This document shows, one piece after another, positions 28,737-38,780 of a stretch of 64,000 nucleotides of DNA; the first letter of the stretch is position 1; each line of letters opens with the position of its first letter. Location of the stretch: the NCBI RefSeq assembly GCF_024189315.1, contig NZ_JAIZEO010000001.1:372001-436000 (forward strand), read 5' to 3'. The translations under genes were made by a program, and so were the position numbers. The notes under the pieces were generated by a model that was given only the letters and a program-made list of their open reading frames with translations, was not told the origin of the DNA and ran no database searches. This DNA is from Halobacillus sp. A5 (GTDB lineage Bacteria > Bacillota > Bacilli > Bacillales > Halobacillaceae).

Positions 28737-29552
28737 ATGGGAAAAAAAATAAGATTAGATGTACTTCTCGTTGAAAAAGGTTTGATGGAAACTAGAGAGA
28801 AAGCCAAGAGGACGATTATGGCGGGACTGGTGTTTCAAGATCAAGTCCGGTTAGATAAACCTGGTGTAAAGGTTGATGAAGACGTAGAAATCACCATTAA
28901 AGGCAGGCCGCTTCCTTATGTAAGCCGGGGTGGCCTTAAGCTTGAGAAAGCTCTGAAGGAATTTGAATTAAATATTCATCACAAAACAATGATTGATGTT
29001 GGCTCTTCTACTGGAGGATTCACTGACTGCGCCCTTCAAAATGGAGCAGCTTTAAGCTATGCAGTGGATGTAGGCTATAATCAATTGGATTGGAAATTAA
29101 GGAATCACAGACAAGTCGTTGTTATGGAACGTACGAACTTTCGTTACCTTACGATAGACGACTTAAAGCACGACCAGCCCGACTTTGCAACAATTGATGT
29201 TTCTTTTATTTCCCTTAAAATCATTCTTCCTGTACTTAGTACTTTGTTAAAAGAAGGAAGTGACGTTGTCGCACTGATCAAGCCGCAGTTTGAAGCAGGA
29301 AGGGAACAGGTTGGCAGGAAAGGTATTGTAAGAGATCCTGCTATACATGTTTCCGTTATTAATACAATTTTAAATTTCGCTTTACAGCACGGCTTCAAAG
29401 TTCAAAATTTAACATTTTCTCCGATTACTGGGGGAGATGGTAATATTGAATTTTTAGCACATTTTCACTTCGGAAAGTTACGGGATCCTCAAGTCTCTTC
29501 CGATGATATAGACAGGGTCGTTAGTGACGCGCATTCAACCCACAGAAAATGA
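28737..29552 (+). CDS. yqxC: S4-domain rRNA 2'-O-methyltransferase (YqxC/TlyA)
   Basis: 271 residues: an N-terminal S4 RNA-binding domain (RLDVLLVEKGLMETREKAKR) and a FtsJ-like methyltransferase domain with the SAM loop DVGSSTGGFTDCAL. TlyA homologues methylate ribosomal RNA; the substrate site in Bacillus is less certain. It starts 6 bases after dxs with a modest ribosome site (AAAGGG), so it is probably co-transcribed. Confidence 0.92.
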   Translation: MGKKIRLDVLLVEKGLMETREKAKRTIMAGLVFQDQVRLDKPGVKVDEDVEITIKGRPLPYVSRGGLKLEKALKEFELNIHHKTMIDVGSSTGGFTDCALQNGAALSYAVDVGYNQLDWKLRNHRQVVVMERTNFRYLTIDDLKHDQPDFATIDVSFISLKIILPVLSTLLKEGSDVVALIKPQFEAGREQVGRKGIVRDPAIHVSVINTILNFALQHGFKVQNLTFSPITGGDGNIEFLAHFHFGKLRDPQVSSDDIDRVVSDAHSTHRK

Positions 29553-29558
29553 TAATAA

Positions 29559-29593
29559 TTAATAAAGAGGCTGCACTGGAGCCTCTTTATTAA
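29559..29593 (+). terminator. Terminator after yqxC
   Basis: TTAATAAAGAGGC and GCCTCTTTATTAA form a perfect 13-bp stem. The T-run is within the stem. Confidence 0.8.
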
Positions 29594-29618
29594 GGTAAAT
29601 GAGAACGGGATGGTGAAT

Positions 29619-30068
29619 ATGAATAAAGGCCAGCGACATATCAAGATAAGAGAATTGATTACGAATGATGACATTGAAACTCAGGATGAGCTTGTCGACC
29701 GTTTAAAAGGCATGGGATATAATGTTACTCAGGCAACGGTATCAAGGGATATTAAAGAACTTCATTTAGTTAAAGTGCCAATGATGGATGGCAGGTATAA
29801 ATATAGTCTGCCTGCAGACCAGCGCTTTAATCCATTAGAGAAACTCAAGAGGCTGATGATGGATGCTTTTGTCAGTATTGACCGGGCAGGTCACTTCATA
29901 ATACTCAAAACCCTTCCCGGCAATGCCAATGCAGTTGGTGCGTTAATTGATAATCTTGAATGGGAAGAGATCATGGGTACAATTTGCGGAGATGACACAT
30001 GTTTAATTATCTGCAGAAGTCAGGAACAAACTGAGGATATAAGTGACCAACTGTTAAATATGTTATAA
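29619..30068 (+). CDS. ahrC: Arginine repressor/activator AhrC (ArgR)
   Basis: 149-residue hexameric regulator of arginine metabolism. Winged-helix N-terminal half ([16 protein letters not shown]) and C-terminal arginine-binding half ([14 protein letters not shown]). The ATG at 29619 gives [10 protein letters not shown], the same start as in B. subtilis, and follows GGGATGGTGA. It precedes recN by 19 bases, as in most Bacillus. Confidence 0.96.
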   Translation: MNKGQRHIKIRELITNDDIETQDELVDRLKGMGYNVTQATVSRDIKELHLVKVPMMDGRYKYSLPADQRFNPLEKLKRLMMDAFVSIDRAGHFIILKTLPGNANAVGALIDNLEWEEIMGTICGDDTCLIICRSQEQTEDISDQLLNML

Positions 30069-30087
30069 AACTGAGGTGAGTCCTTTC

Positions 30088-31815
30088 ATGCTAACGGAAT
30101 TATCAATTAAAGATTTTGCTATTATTGATCAAGTATCTATTCAGTTCAAGGAAGGTCTTACTGTACTGACCGGGGAAACAGGAGCAGGAAAATCCATCAT
30201 TATTGATGCGATCCAGCAATTATCAGGCTCACGTGGATCTGTAGACTTTGTCAGACACGGTGCAGACAAAGCTGATATAGAAGGCTTGTTTACAATAGTA
30301 AAAAATCATCCTGTATATGAAAAGGGAGAACTTTACGGCGTAGAAATTGGAGACGAAGGCATGGTGGTCCTGCAGCGCACCATTACAAGTCAGGGTAAAA
30401 GCATCTGCCGGGTCAATGGAAAATTGGTTACTTTGGCAATTTTAAAGGAATTTGGAAGGTCTTTAATCGATATACACAGTCAGCATGAGACGCAGTCTCT
30501 TATGGATCCTGATCGTCATATAGAATTACTGGACCTTTACGCAAGAAAGGAATTAAAAAGAACTTTAACGGATTACAGAAGACTATATCAGCAGCTCCAA
30601 ACATTAAAAAAGCGTTATAAAGAATTAAGTGAAAATGAGCAGGAAATGGCACAGAGGTTAGACCTTCTTGAATTTCAATACCGCGAACTGCAGGAGGCTG
30701 AATTAACACCACTGGAAGACGAGCTGTTATCTGATGAACGGCAGAAGCTTATGAATTATGAAAAACTATATCAGGGTATTCATGATGCATATTACTCGTT
30801 GTATGGAGAACAAAAAGGATTGGACTGGCTTGGTCATGCCATGTCTTCCTTAGAAAGCGCTGCAGATTTCGACGAACAGACAAAAAAGCTATCTGAGGAA
30901 ATGAGAAATTCTTATTACATCATTGAGGAGTTAAGTTTTCAGTTAAGCACCCAGATGGCAGAACTTGAATTTGATCCTGACCGCTTAGATTTTATTGAAG
31001 CCCGGCTAAACGAATTAAACCGATTGAAGAAAAAATATGGGCAGACAGTTGAAGATATGATGGAGTATATTTCACGTATTGAAGAAGAGATCGATGAAAT
31101 TAAAAATAAAGACTCCCACTTGTCCCGGCTGCAGTCTCAAATCGAAGAGTCAGGCGCAGATGCTGTCCTTGAAGCCAAAAACCTTCATGATATACGGAGA
31201 GATGCTGCCTCCAGCCTGGTTCAATCCATTCTTGACGAATTGAAAGACCTGTATCTAGAAAAAGCTGCATTTGATGTAGGGTTCTCTACAAAAGAAGGCT
31301 CCTCATCTGATCCCGAAATAAACGGGAAATCAGTTCGATTACATTCAAATGGGATGGATTATATTTCCTTTTTAATTTCAACCAATCCTGGGGAACCTTT
31401 AAAAGAAATACATAAGACAGCTTCAGGCGGTGAATTATCTCGGATCATGCTGGCCCTCAAACGAATATTTTCTAAACATCAAGGGGTGACGAGCGTAATC
31501 TTTGATGAAGTCGATACAGGAGTAAGTGGAAGGGTGGCCCAGGCAATAGCTGAAAAGATTTATGGGATTTCCAAAGGCTCTCAAGTTCTTTGCATTTCCC
31601 ATTTACCACAGGTTGCAGCCATGTCGGACACGCACATTAGAATTGAAAAGCATGTGGTAAATGAAAGGACATCTACAGTAGTTAAGGAGCTTACAAATAT
31701 GGACAAAGCTGATGAAATTTCACGCATGATAACAGGAGCAGAGCTAACCGATACTACAGTAGAGCATGCAAAAGAATTATTGTCGCTGGCAAATAAGCAT
31801 AAGCAGAACGCATGA
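30088..31815 (+). CDS. recN: DNA repair protein RecN
   Basis: 575-residue SMC-like ATPase that acts early in double-strand break repair. Walker A GETGAGKSII, a long coiled coil in the middle, signature SGGELSRIMLAL and Walker B VIFDEVDTGVSG. The ATG at 30088 follows GAGGTGAGTCCTTTC. Closed by a terminator. Confidence 0.97.
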   Translation: MLTELSIKDFAIIDQVSIQFKEGLTVLTGETGAGKSIIIDAIQQLSGSRGSVDFVRHGADKADIEGLFTIVKNHPVYEKGELYGVEIGDEGMVVLQRTITSQGKSICRVNGKLVTLAILKEFGRSLIDIHSQHETQSLMDPDRHIELLDLYARKELKRTLTDYRRLYQQLQTLKKRYKELSENEQEMAQRLDLLEFQYRELQEAELTPLEDELLSDERQKLMNYEKLYQGIHDAYYSLYGEQKGLDWLGHAMSSLESAADFDEQTKKLSEEMRNSYYIIEELSFQLSTQMAELEFDPDRLDFIEARLNELNRLKKKYGQTVEDMMEYISRIEEEIDEIKNKDSHLSRLQSQIEESGADAVLEAKNLHDIRRDAASSLVQSILDELKDLYLEKAAFDVGFSTKEGSSSDPEINGKSVRLHSNGMDYISFLISTNPGEPLKEIHKTASGGELSRIMLALKRIFSKHQGVTSVIFDEVDTGVSGRVAQAIAEKIYGISKGSQVLCISHLPQVAAMSDTHIRIEKHVVNERTSTVVKELTNMDKADEISRMITGAELTDTTVEHAKELLSLANKHKQNA

Positions 31816-31837
31816 TGAAATTCATGCGTTTTTTCTT
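31808..31837 (+). terminator. Terminator after recN
   Basis: ACGCATGA and TCATGCGT form an 8-bp stem with a 6-base loop, followed by TTTTTC. It includes the end of recN. Confidence 0.85.
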
Positions 31838-31969
31838 TTGGTGAATGTTTCTTGACTAGGGAATGCATCCTATATTTTCTGTGATTATGCTCGTTTAAAA
31901 AAGTGCATTAAGGCCCACATTATAAGTAAGCCAATTGATTGGTTCAGGAGTAAGAAGGAGTGGTAGACC

Positions 31970-33214
31970 TTGGATAATAAACAAAGGATGAAATATATTC
32001 TAGGCTCCATGCTCCTGTTGATGATGCTTGTTATCCCTTTATTAAGTCCACTTCAAGAGTATATATCAATTCCCACCGAGCTAAGATTGTCTTCACAAAC
32101 GGTTAATGCAGATGCAGACCAAGACATTTCAGTACCTGCGTTTTCAATGGATAAGCAAAATACCTCCAACGCTATATTCCACGAATATGCTGGAATCCCT
32201 GTGAAAAAGACAGATATGAAGCGTTTGAAGGATATTCGTTTAGTCCCAGGCGGACAATCGGTAGGAGTCGAATTACAGACTAAGGGTGTATTAGTAGTTG
32301 GTCACCACCTTGTTAGTGAAAATAAAGAAAGACAGACATCACCGGGAGAGACTGGAGATATACAAGTAGGAGATATACTTTTAAAAGGAAATGGTCAAGA
32401 ATTAAATCATATGGAGGACCTTTCCGCGATAGTAAAAGATGCAGGAGAACAGAATAAAGAAATTCAGTTTGATGTCAAGCGTGGTGAGGAGAGATTTCAA
32501 ACAAGTATAAAGCCACAAATTAATGAAGCTGAAGAGCAGTATCAAATCGGGTTATATGTTCGAGATTCCGCAGCAGGGATTGGGACCATGACGTTTTATG
32601 ACCCAAACACAAAAAAATACGGGGCATTAGGTCATGTCATTGCCGATATGGACACTAAAAAGCCCATCGAAATCCATGAAGGGACCATCGTAAACTCGCG
32701 CGTTACCTCGATTCAAAAAGGAAACCAGGGAGTACCTGGTGAAAAGAAAGCAGAATTTTCTTTAACGGATGACCGGATGGGAACCATTACCAAAAACAGT
32801 TCGTTTGGTGTGTTCGGTGAACTTGAACATCCTATTAAGAACGACAAATATAAAGATGGCTTACCAATTGCTTTAGACGATGAAATTAAAGAAGGCCCAG
32901 CCAAAATACTCACCGTATTAAACGGAGATGAATTGCAGTCTTTTGATGTTGAGATCATTCGCAACATGCCAAAGGATTCTCCAGTTACAAAAGGAATGAT
33001 AGTTAAAATTACTGATCCCGAATTACTTGATAAAACAGGTGGAATCGTACAAGGTATGAGTGGAAGTCCGATTATTCAGGATGATAAGATTATTGGTGCT
33101 GTAACCCATGTTTTTGTAAATGATCCTACGTCCGGCTACGGGGTTCATATTGAATGGATGATGGAAGAAGCAGGAATTAATATTTATGAACAAGAAGACA
33201 AAAAGGCAAGCTGA
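31970..33214 (+). CDS. spoIVB: Stage IV sporulation signalling protease SpoIVB
   Basis: 414-residue S55 serine protease secreted from the forespore that triggers sigma-K activation. An N-terminal membrane anchor (about residues 9-27), a PDZ domain (about 100-180) and the protease domain, with the catalytic serine in GMSGSP near residue 366 and the histidine in ALGHVIAD. TTG start after AAGGAGTGGTAGACC. A CATTATA at 31918 resembles a forespore sigma-F/G -10, but the -35 is weak. Confidence 0.95.
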   Translation: MDNKQRMKYILGSMLLLMMLVIPLLSPLQEYISIPTELRLSSQTVNADADQDISVPAFSMDKQNTSNAIFHEYAGIPVKKTDMKRLKDIRLVPGGQSVGVELQTKGVLVVGHHLVSENKERQTSPGETGDIQVGDILLKGNGQELNHMEDLSAIVKDAGEQNKEIQFDVKRGEERFQTSIKPQINEAEEQYQIGLYVRDSAAGIGTMTFYDPNTKKYGALGHVIADMDTKKPIEIHEGTIVNSRVTSIQKGNQGVPGEKKAEFSLTDDRMGTITKNSSFGVFGELEHPIKNDKYKDGLPIALDDEIKEGPAKILTVLNGDELQSFDVEIIRNMPKDSPVTKGMIVKITDPELLDKTGGIVQGMSGSPIIQDDKIIGAVTHVFVNDPTSGYGVHIEWMMEEAGINIYEQEDKKAS

Positions 33215-33254
33215 AGTAAAGGAGGGCCATACACGCTCTCCTTTATTTTTTGTG

Positions 33255-33271
33255 TTCGACAATATTCGACA
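33255..33271 (+). promoter_or_regulatory. Two tandem Spo0A boxes upstream of spo0A
   Basis: TTCGACA at 33255 and again at 33265 are exact 0A boxes in reverse orientation (TGTCGAA), ten bases apart. A third box, TGTCGAA, is at 33388-33394, closer to the gene. This fits known autoregulation of spo0A. Confidence 0.75.
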
Positions 33272-33357
33272 TTCAATGTAGAAATATATCGAATTATATA
33301 GAAAATAAGAGCAAATAGAAGCATTTTAAAGTTTGTCTTATTTTTTGAGAATAAATT

Positions 33358-33366
33358 TGCTATAAT
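33358..33366 (+). promoter_or_regulatory. Extended -10 promoter of spo0A
   Basis: TGCTATAAT is a perfect extended -10 element, 75 bases before the start of spo0A and between the tandem 0A boxes and the third box. No good -35 is seen. Confidence 0.55.
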
Positions 33367-33440
33367 AAAGAGGGTTACCATTCCTGATGTCGAATTCATA
33401 ATGTAAGGGTCAGGATTATTTTGTAAGGAGGAAGGGTAAA

Positions 33441-34214
33441 ATGGATAAAATCCAAGTGTGCTTAGCTGATGATAACCGTGAACTAGTAAGACTTCTGGAG
33501 GACTTTTTCTCAGATGCTAAAGATATTGAAGTGATTGGAACAGCTTTTAATGGAAGAGACTGCCTGGAAATGTTGAAGGAAAAGAAACCTGACGTGCTCA
33601 TTCTTGACATTATTATGCCTCATGTTGATGGACTAGCTGTTTTGCAGGAGCTTAAGAATAGAGATAAATCCCCTGAGGTGATTATGCTCACGGCATTTGG
33701 ACAAGAAGAAGTAACGAAAAAAGCCGTAGAATTAGGTGCCGCCTACTTTATGATGAAACCGTTTGATTTAGATCATTTAGGAGAACAGGTCAGACAGATT
33801 AAACACGTAGGTGATCCGATTAACCGTGCTATGGGCAGCAGTTACACCAAATCGAAAAAGCCTGATTTAGATACGAGTATTACACACATTATCCATGAAG
33901 TCGGGGTTCCTGCACATATTAAAGGTTATTTATATTTAAGAGAAGCCATTACAATGGTTTATACGGATATAGACCTTCTTGGATCCATTACAAAAGTCCT
34001 TTATCCAGACATTGCAGCTAAATACAATACAACTGCCTCTAGAGTCGAGCGGGCGATCCGTCACGCTATTGAAGTGGCATGGAACCGCGGCAATATAGAA
34101 GCCATCTCGTCATTATTTGGCTATACGATCTCCTCTACAAAAGCAAAACCGACAAACAGCGAATTTATTGCAATGGTTGCAGACCGTTTAAGACTGGAAC
34201 ACAAAGCATCTTAA
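33441..34214 (+). CDS. spo0A: Sporulation master response regulator Spo0A
   Basis: 257-residue response regulator. Receiver domain with the acidic pocket LADDN, the phospho-aspartate in LILDIIMP and the lysine in MMKPFD; the C-terminal domain carries the Spo0A helix-turn-helix with [35 protein letters not shown] precedes the ATG. Monocistronic, between two hairpins. Confidence 0.98.
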   Translation: MDKIQVCLADDNRELVRLLEDFFSDAKDIEVIGTAFNGRDCLEMLKEKKPDVLILDIIMPHVDGLAVLQELKNRDKSPEVIMLTAFGQEEVTKKAVELGAAYFMMKPFDLDHLGEQVRQIKHVGDPINRAMGSSYTKSKKPDLDTSITHIIHEVGVPAHIKGYLYLREAITMVYTDIDLLGSITKVLYPDIAAKYNTTASRVERAIRHAIEVAWNRGNIEAISSLFGYTISSTKAKPTNSEFIAMVADRLRLEHKAS

Positions 34215-34225
34215 TAATAAACTAA

Positions 34226-34258
34226 AAATTCTCCTCAGAACATGAGGAGATTTTTTAT
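34226..34258 (+). terminator. Terminator after spo0A
   Basis: TCTCCTCA and TGAGGAGA form an 8-bp stem around a 5-base loop followed by TTTTTTATTT. Confidence 0.92.
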
Positions 34259-34334
34259 TTCATCTTCTCGACAGATTATGGTACAATTCTTAATTATTAG
34301 ACACTTTAGTTCATCATAACAGGGAGTTGTAGAA

Positions 34335-35681
34335 ATGAAAGTCGTAAAATTCGGCGGCAGCTCAGTTGCCGATGCCAGCCAATTAAGAAAAGTAACAGAA
34401 ATTATTAAAGCAGATCCTCAAAGAAAAGCAATCATAGTCTCTGCGCCAGGAAAACGGCATTCTAAGGACACTAAAACGACTGATTTACTGATAGCACTGG
34501 GAGAATCTGTCCAGGTTAACGTAAAAAATCAAGCTATTTACGATCAAGTGATTGAACGCTTTGCTTCAATCGTAAGAGATCTTGAATTGGATCAGTCATT
34601 GCTGAATACAATACAGGACCGCATTGACAATGCTTGTAAACTTATTGAATCAGATATCCACCGCGGTATGGATGCTTTAAAATCTTGCGGTGAAGATGGA
34701 ACGGCTTTAATTTTAAGTGCTTATTTAAATTCGAGGGAACTGGAATCATCTTATGTTAACCCGAAAGATGCAGGTATATTTGTCAGTGACGAGCCTGGCG
34801 GGGCTTTAGTACTTGATGAAAGTTTTGAACATTTAAATAAACTAAGAGAAAGAGACGGAGTTCTCGTTATTCCGGGCTTCTTCGGCTTTACACTTGATGG
34901 CGATTTAGTCACGTTTTCGCGCGGGGGTTCAGATATTACAGGCTCCATTGTGGCAGCAGGTATGAAAGTGGATTTGTATGAAAACTTTACGGATGTAGAC
35001 TCTGTTTTCTGTGTAAACCCGATGATAGTGGACCAGCCTAAAGAATTAAAAGCACTCACGTACCGGGAAATGCGTGAATTGTCTTATGCAGGATTTTCAG
35101 TTTTTCATGACGAAGCTTTAATTCCAGCTTTTAAAGAAAAGATTCCGGTTTGTATTAAGAATACAAATAATCCAGGTGGTGACGGCACAATGATCGTAGC
35201 AGAACTGCCTGAGAGAGACGGACACGTTGCTGGAATTGCTAGTGATTCCGGGTTCTTGAACTTATATGTTAGTAAATACTTGATGAACCGTGAAGTTGGG
35301 TTTGGACGCAAACTGCTGCAAATCCTTGAAGAGGAAGGGATCTCTTTTGAGCATGCGCCTTCGGGAATAGATGATATGTCTGTAATTATCAGAGACCACC
35401 AGCTCCCCGAAGAGAAGGAAGGACAGGTTAAAGAACGGATTATAAATGAATTAAAAGTTGATACCATATCGATTGAAAGAAATATGGCTATGATTATGAT
35501 TGTAGGCGAGGGAATGAATGAAGCGATTGGTGTTGCAAGTAAAGCATCGACTGCCTTTAGAGATGCAGATGTTAATATTGATATGATTAACCAGGGATCC
35601 TCAGAAGTATCAATGATGTTCGGTATTAAGGATCATGATTTAAACCGGGCTGTACAATCTTTATACCACGCGTTTTTTTAG
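34335..35681 (+). CDS. Aspartate kinase (YclM/ThrD type)
   Basis: 448-residue monofunctional aspartokinase, first step towards lysine, threonine and methionine. The N-terminal kinase domain has KFGGSSVAD and FSRGGSDITGS. Two ACT-type domains follow, the last one ending near SEVSMMFGIKD. The length and the KTTD block are closer to B. subtilis YclM (ThrD) than to DapG or LysC. AGGGAGTTGTAGAA precedes the ATG. It stands alone, with no lysine riboswitch in the 120 bases before it. Confidence 0.93.
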   Translation: MKVVKFGGSSVADASQLRKVTEIIKADPQRKAIIVSAPGKRHSKDTKTTDLLIALGESVQVNVKNQAIYDQVIERFASIVRDLELDQSLLNTIQDRIDNACKLIESDIHRGMDALKSCGEDGTALILSAYLNSRELESSYVNPKDAGIFVSDEPGGALVLDESFEHLNKLRERDGVLVIPGFFGFTLDGDLVTFSRGGSDITGSIVAAGMKVDLYENFTDVDSVFCVNPMIVDQPKELKALTYREMRELSYAGFSVFHDEALIPAFKEKIPVCIKNTNNPGGDGTMIVAELPERDGHVAGIASDSGFLNLYVSKYLMNREVGFGRKLLQILEEEGISFEHAPSGIDDMSVIIRDHQLPEEKEGQVKERIINELKVDTISIERNMAMIMIVGEGMNEAIGVASKASTAFRDADVNIDMINQGSSEVSMMFGIKDHDLNRAVQSLYHAFF

Positions 35682-35690
35682 AAATGAATG

Positions 35691-35726
35691 AAAGCGAGAA
35701 GCCAATTAAAGGCTTCTCGCTTTTTG
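35691..35726. terminator. Bidirectional terminator after the aspartate kinase gene
   Basis: AAAGCGAGAAGCC and GGCTTCTCGCTTT form a perfect 13-bp stem around a 7-base loop. It serves the convergent exonuclease gene as well. Confidence 0.95.
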
Positions 35727-36446
35727 TTGTTCATAAAGTAAGTGCTTAAGTTCATGAAAGGTATGGTCCTCTTTAGAAGTGAGTTCTTTAAGCAGACACC
35801 CGAACAACTCAGCAGTCATAATGGCGTCGTTCAATGCGTGATGTCTTTTACGACTTTTGATATTGAATTTTTTCAAGAGTGGATCAAGCTGAGGTTTCTG
35901 GCCCGGATACAAAAATTTAGCCAGCTTTTGCGAATCAATAACGGGTGTACTCATTTTTGGCAGTTTCCACCGCTTCAGCATCGTTTGAACAAATCTCATA
36001 TCAAACATAGCGGGATGAGCCACTAATACAGAACCTTCACTAAAAGCGAGAAACTCCTGTAAAGAGTCTAAAAATGAATCGGATTGTTCCAGATGCTCCT
36101 TAGTTAAACCTGTCAGCTTAAATGTCTGTTTACTAACAGGACGAATGGGCTTCACGAGTTTATAAAAGGTTTTATTGTGAATTGTATCTAATCCATTCAT
36201 TCTCACCGCGCCAATTGAGATAATTTCATGGCCGATTTCTGGAATGAAGCCGGTTGTTTCCAAATCGAAGATCGTATAATCAATCTCAAGGAGACTCTTT
36301 CCAGCTACTTCAGGGTTTTTATACTCTTGTAACCGCACAAACAATTGCTTATGACGATCACTGTTTAAATACGGTCTGATTTTATAATAATATATCGGTT
36401 TCTCGAAAAAAATGTATTTAATTATTTGTAAGTCAATAGGAAGCAA
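35706..36446 (-). CDS. DnaQ-like 3'-5' exonuclease (DEDDh family)
   Basis: 246 residues with the exonuclease domain from about residue 50: FDLETTGF (exo I), a middle LVAHPAMFDMRF (exo II) and RHHALNDAIMTA (exo III). It resembles the epsilon-type proofreading domain but the actual role is not known. TTG start one base after the stop of the upstream DUF294 gene, with AGGGTGAT before it, so the two are translated as a coupled pair. Such exonuclease-DUF294 pairs are common in bacteria. Confidence 0.85.
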   Translation of the reverse strand: MLPIDLQIIKYIFFEKPIYYYKIRPYLNSDRHKQLFVRLQEYKNPEVAGKSLLEIDYTIFDLETTGFIPEIGHEIISIGAVRMNGLDTIHNKTFYKLVKPIRPVSKQTFKLTGLTKEHLEQSDSFLDSLQEFLAFSEGSVLVAHPAMFDMRFVQTMLKRWKLPKMSTPVIDSQKLAKFLYPGQKPQLDPLLKKFNIKSRKRHHALNDAIMTAELFGCLLKELTSKEDHTFHELKHLLYEQQKARSL

Positions 36447-36447
36447 G

Positions 36448-38346
36448 TTACATCACCCTGTTTCGGTTATAGCTTAGTTCAAGTACTTGCTGTAAACGCT
36501 TTGCGATACTTAATGCTTCTTTTAAAGCTTTCCGTTCGTCACGATTGAGCTTACTGAGTTTAAGTTCATTTGTTAAGGGTTCGCCGTTATTAAGCTGTTC
36601 TAAATTTTCCTTCAGTCTGAATCCCATTAAACGGTGCAGAGAAAGCTTTGCATTTTCAGCATCTCGGGGATGAAACCTTTCTTGCTCAGCCAGGGCGTTC
36701 AGACGGCTGACAGTATTAATATTTTCTATTCCATATTTCATGCTGTAAATGCGGATAGCATTTACAATTTGCATGATCGCTGATTTCTTTAAGTTAAGTG
36801 TTTTCTTCTTTCCAACCCCTGAAATTCTCCCAAACGGCTGAACGGGCACGCGGAAACGAAGCGTATCCTTCATAAGAAGCTGATGCAGGCCAAGGGAACG
36901 TTGTACCCTCCGGGTCACATATTTTTTCAAATCATAAGCTAAAGAAAAATCTCCGAAAATAGGGCGGAAGTCCATAAAGATGGTGAAATCACGAATCTCC
37001 TCAGCGTCCATTCTACTTATCCACTGATCAATACTTTCATGCCAGCTGCTCATCTGTTGACGCCATTTCTCTTCTTTGGCCATAATCCCTCCAGTGCAAT
37101 AAGGAAATCCGCATTCGTTTAACATTTGATTTATTTTCTCGGCTAACAGTTTGAAGTAATTGTTAATCTGTTCTTTGTTTTTGATATGGTCATAATCGTC
37201 TAATATCATGCCGTTGTCCTGATCTGTAGAGAAGGCCTGTTCCTTACGACCTTCACTTCCCATAACAAGAAAGCAATAATTAATGGGCGGTGCGCCTAAC
37301 CCTGAAGCAATCATCTCCTCTTCAGCTATTTGAACAACTTGTTTATGAATACGGTCATTATAGTTTGTAATCAACTCAGCAATATCGTAAGCCATCATGT
37401 GGTCATCGATGAGACTGGAAACAAAATCTTGAAAGCGTGAGTTATATAGGGGAGACAGTTCTTTTAATTCGCCAATAGTTTCAGCATTAGAGATCCTGTA
37501 AGTTAAGTCAAAGTATACGGAGTTGCTTATAGTGAAAAAGGAAGACTGACGCAGAATTCCAACAATCTTATCTTTATGGTGGACGGGAATGATTTCTGTA
37601 GGATGGTGCTTTAAGTAGCTTAACGCATCGTAAATAAATTCCTGATCACTAATCGAATAAGGTTCTTCTGACATATGAAGGTAGACTGGATCTTTATGAT
37701 TGTTTTCAAAATATGCTTTTAATAAATCACCATAACCGATCATTCCAAGCAGTGTCTGTCTGTCTTCGCTCACTAGCAGAGCCTCTATTTTTTGATGCTG
37801 CAGCATTCGAGCAGCTTGTTCTATCGTTTCCTGAGGGTGGATGAACGCAGGCTGTTCCATATAGGCACCTGCTCGTTTTTTATATAACTCACTATCATCA
37901 TCTTCGTCGGTTGAAGAACTTTTAAATTTCACTTCATCATATAAGCTTTTCATGAGATGACTGATCCCATCCATGACAACTTTAGAGAACTGCGTATTAT
38001 TGGACATGATTTTCAAAAATGATTCTCTCTTGAAGCAGAGCGTCTTAACTGGTTCTAGAGCTTGTACAGAAAATCTCATTTCCCCGCTTGTCAGTAAAAT
38101 CATAACTCCGACAAGGTCGCCGGGGTAATAAAACCTCACGGACAGCTGGCGTCCGTTCGAACGGTGCATAATGTTTTTAGCTAAACCCGATAATAAAAAA
38201 TGAATATCAAACGTATCTTCGTTCTGATCTTCATGAATTATGAATTCATTGCTGCTGTACTCTTTAATGACAGCTTCACTGAAAATTTCATTAAATTCGG
38301 TATCAGTTAAGAGATCAAAAGGATATTGAGAACGGTAAAATTTCAA
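36448..38346 (-). CDS. cNMP-binding/CBS/DUF294 nucleotidyltransferase-like protein
   Basis: 632 residues: an N-terminal cyclic-nucleotide-binding-like domain (about 10-130), a CBS pair (about 155-275), then a DUF294 putative nucleotidyltransferase domain with VMGSEGRKEQAFSTDQDNG and a C-terminal DUF294 helical part. The GSxGR...TDQD block is the nucleotidyltransferase signature. Substrate unknown. The TTG at 38346 is 20 bases from GGAGG, too far; an in-frame CTG at 38358 lies 8 bases from it and may be the true start (see findings). Confidence 0.85.
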   Translation of the reverse strand: MKFYRSQYPFDLLTDTEFNEIFSEAVIKEYSSNEFIIHEDQNEDTFDIHFLLSGLAKNIMHRSNGRQLSVRFYYPGDLVGVMILLTSGEMRFSVQALEPVKTLCFKRESFLKIMSNNTQFSKVVMDGISHLMKSLYDEVKFKSSSTDEDDDSELYKKRAGAYMEQPAFIHPQETIEQAARMLQHQKIEALLVSEDRQTLLGMIGYGDLLKAYFENNHKDPVYLHMSEEPYSISDQEFIYDALSYLKHHPTEIIPVHHKDKIVGILRQSSFFTISNSVYFDLTYRISNAETIGELKELSPLYNSRFQDFVSSLIDDHMMAYDIAELITNYNDRIHKQVVQIAEEEMIASGLGAPPINYCFLVMGSEGRKEQAFSTDQDNGMILDDYDHIKNKEQINNYFKLLAEKINQMLNECGFPYCTGGIMAKEEKWRQQMSSWHESIDQWISRMDAEEIRDFTIFMDFRPIFGDFSLAYDLKKYVTRRVQRSLGLHQLLMKDTLRFRVPVQPFGRISGVGKKKTLNLKKSAIMQIVNAIRIYSMKYGIENINTVSRLNALAEQERFHPRDAENAKLSLHRLMGFRLKENLEQLNNGEPLTNELKLSKLNRDERKALKEALSIAKRLQQVLELSYNRNRVM

Positions 38347-38407
38347 CGAATAAGCCAGAGTGGTTTCCTCCTTATAAAGGCACTTTAAGAAGTAGAGAAC
38401 ATAGCCT

Positions 38408-38644
38408 CTACTTTTTCTTAAATCGTCCTTTAGTTAAATTTCTTTTACGGTCTCTGTGCAAGATGAAACCGCCAATAAATGCAACTCCTCCCACAACACA
38501 CAGGAGGCCGAATATACCCTGGATTACAATATGAAAAAAAACGGGGTGGTACACATTAAATAGTGCATCCCGTATTAGTTTAATTCCTATAACAGCAATT
38601 ATTCCGGGAGTTACTAGTAGCAATAGAGCAATCAGGCGCATCAA
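38408..38644 (-). CDS. yqzF: DUF2627 membrane protein (YqzF)
   Basis: 78-residue protein with two membrane helices (about 5-22 and 37-60) and a basic C-terminal tail, matching the DUF2627 family and its location near the bkd operon in Bacillus. No function is known. AGGAGT stands before the ATG. Confidence 0.78.
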   Translation of the reverse strand: MMRLIALLLLVTPGIIAVIGIKLIRDALFNVYHPVFFHIVIQGIFGLLCVVGGVAFIGGFILHRDRKRNLTKGRFKKK

Positions 38645-38780
38645 TCATACTCCTTTATTGTTTTCAATCCTCCATCAGTATACCAGAACCACTTCAGCCT
38701 GAAAATAAAGTTGTCTCTTGCTAAAGTATGCACAATCATGTACGATTAAAATGCGCAAAAAATTGCAGGGTGTGAAAACT

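Noticed and set aside
34259-34334. Lysine riboswitch before the aspartate kinase
   Set aside because: The space is too short and has no matching blocks.
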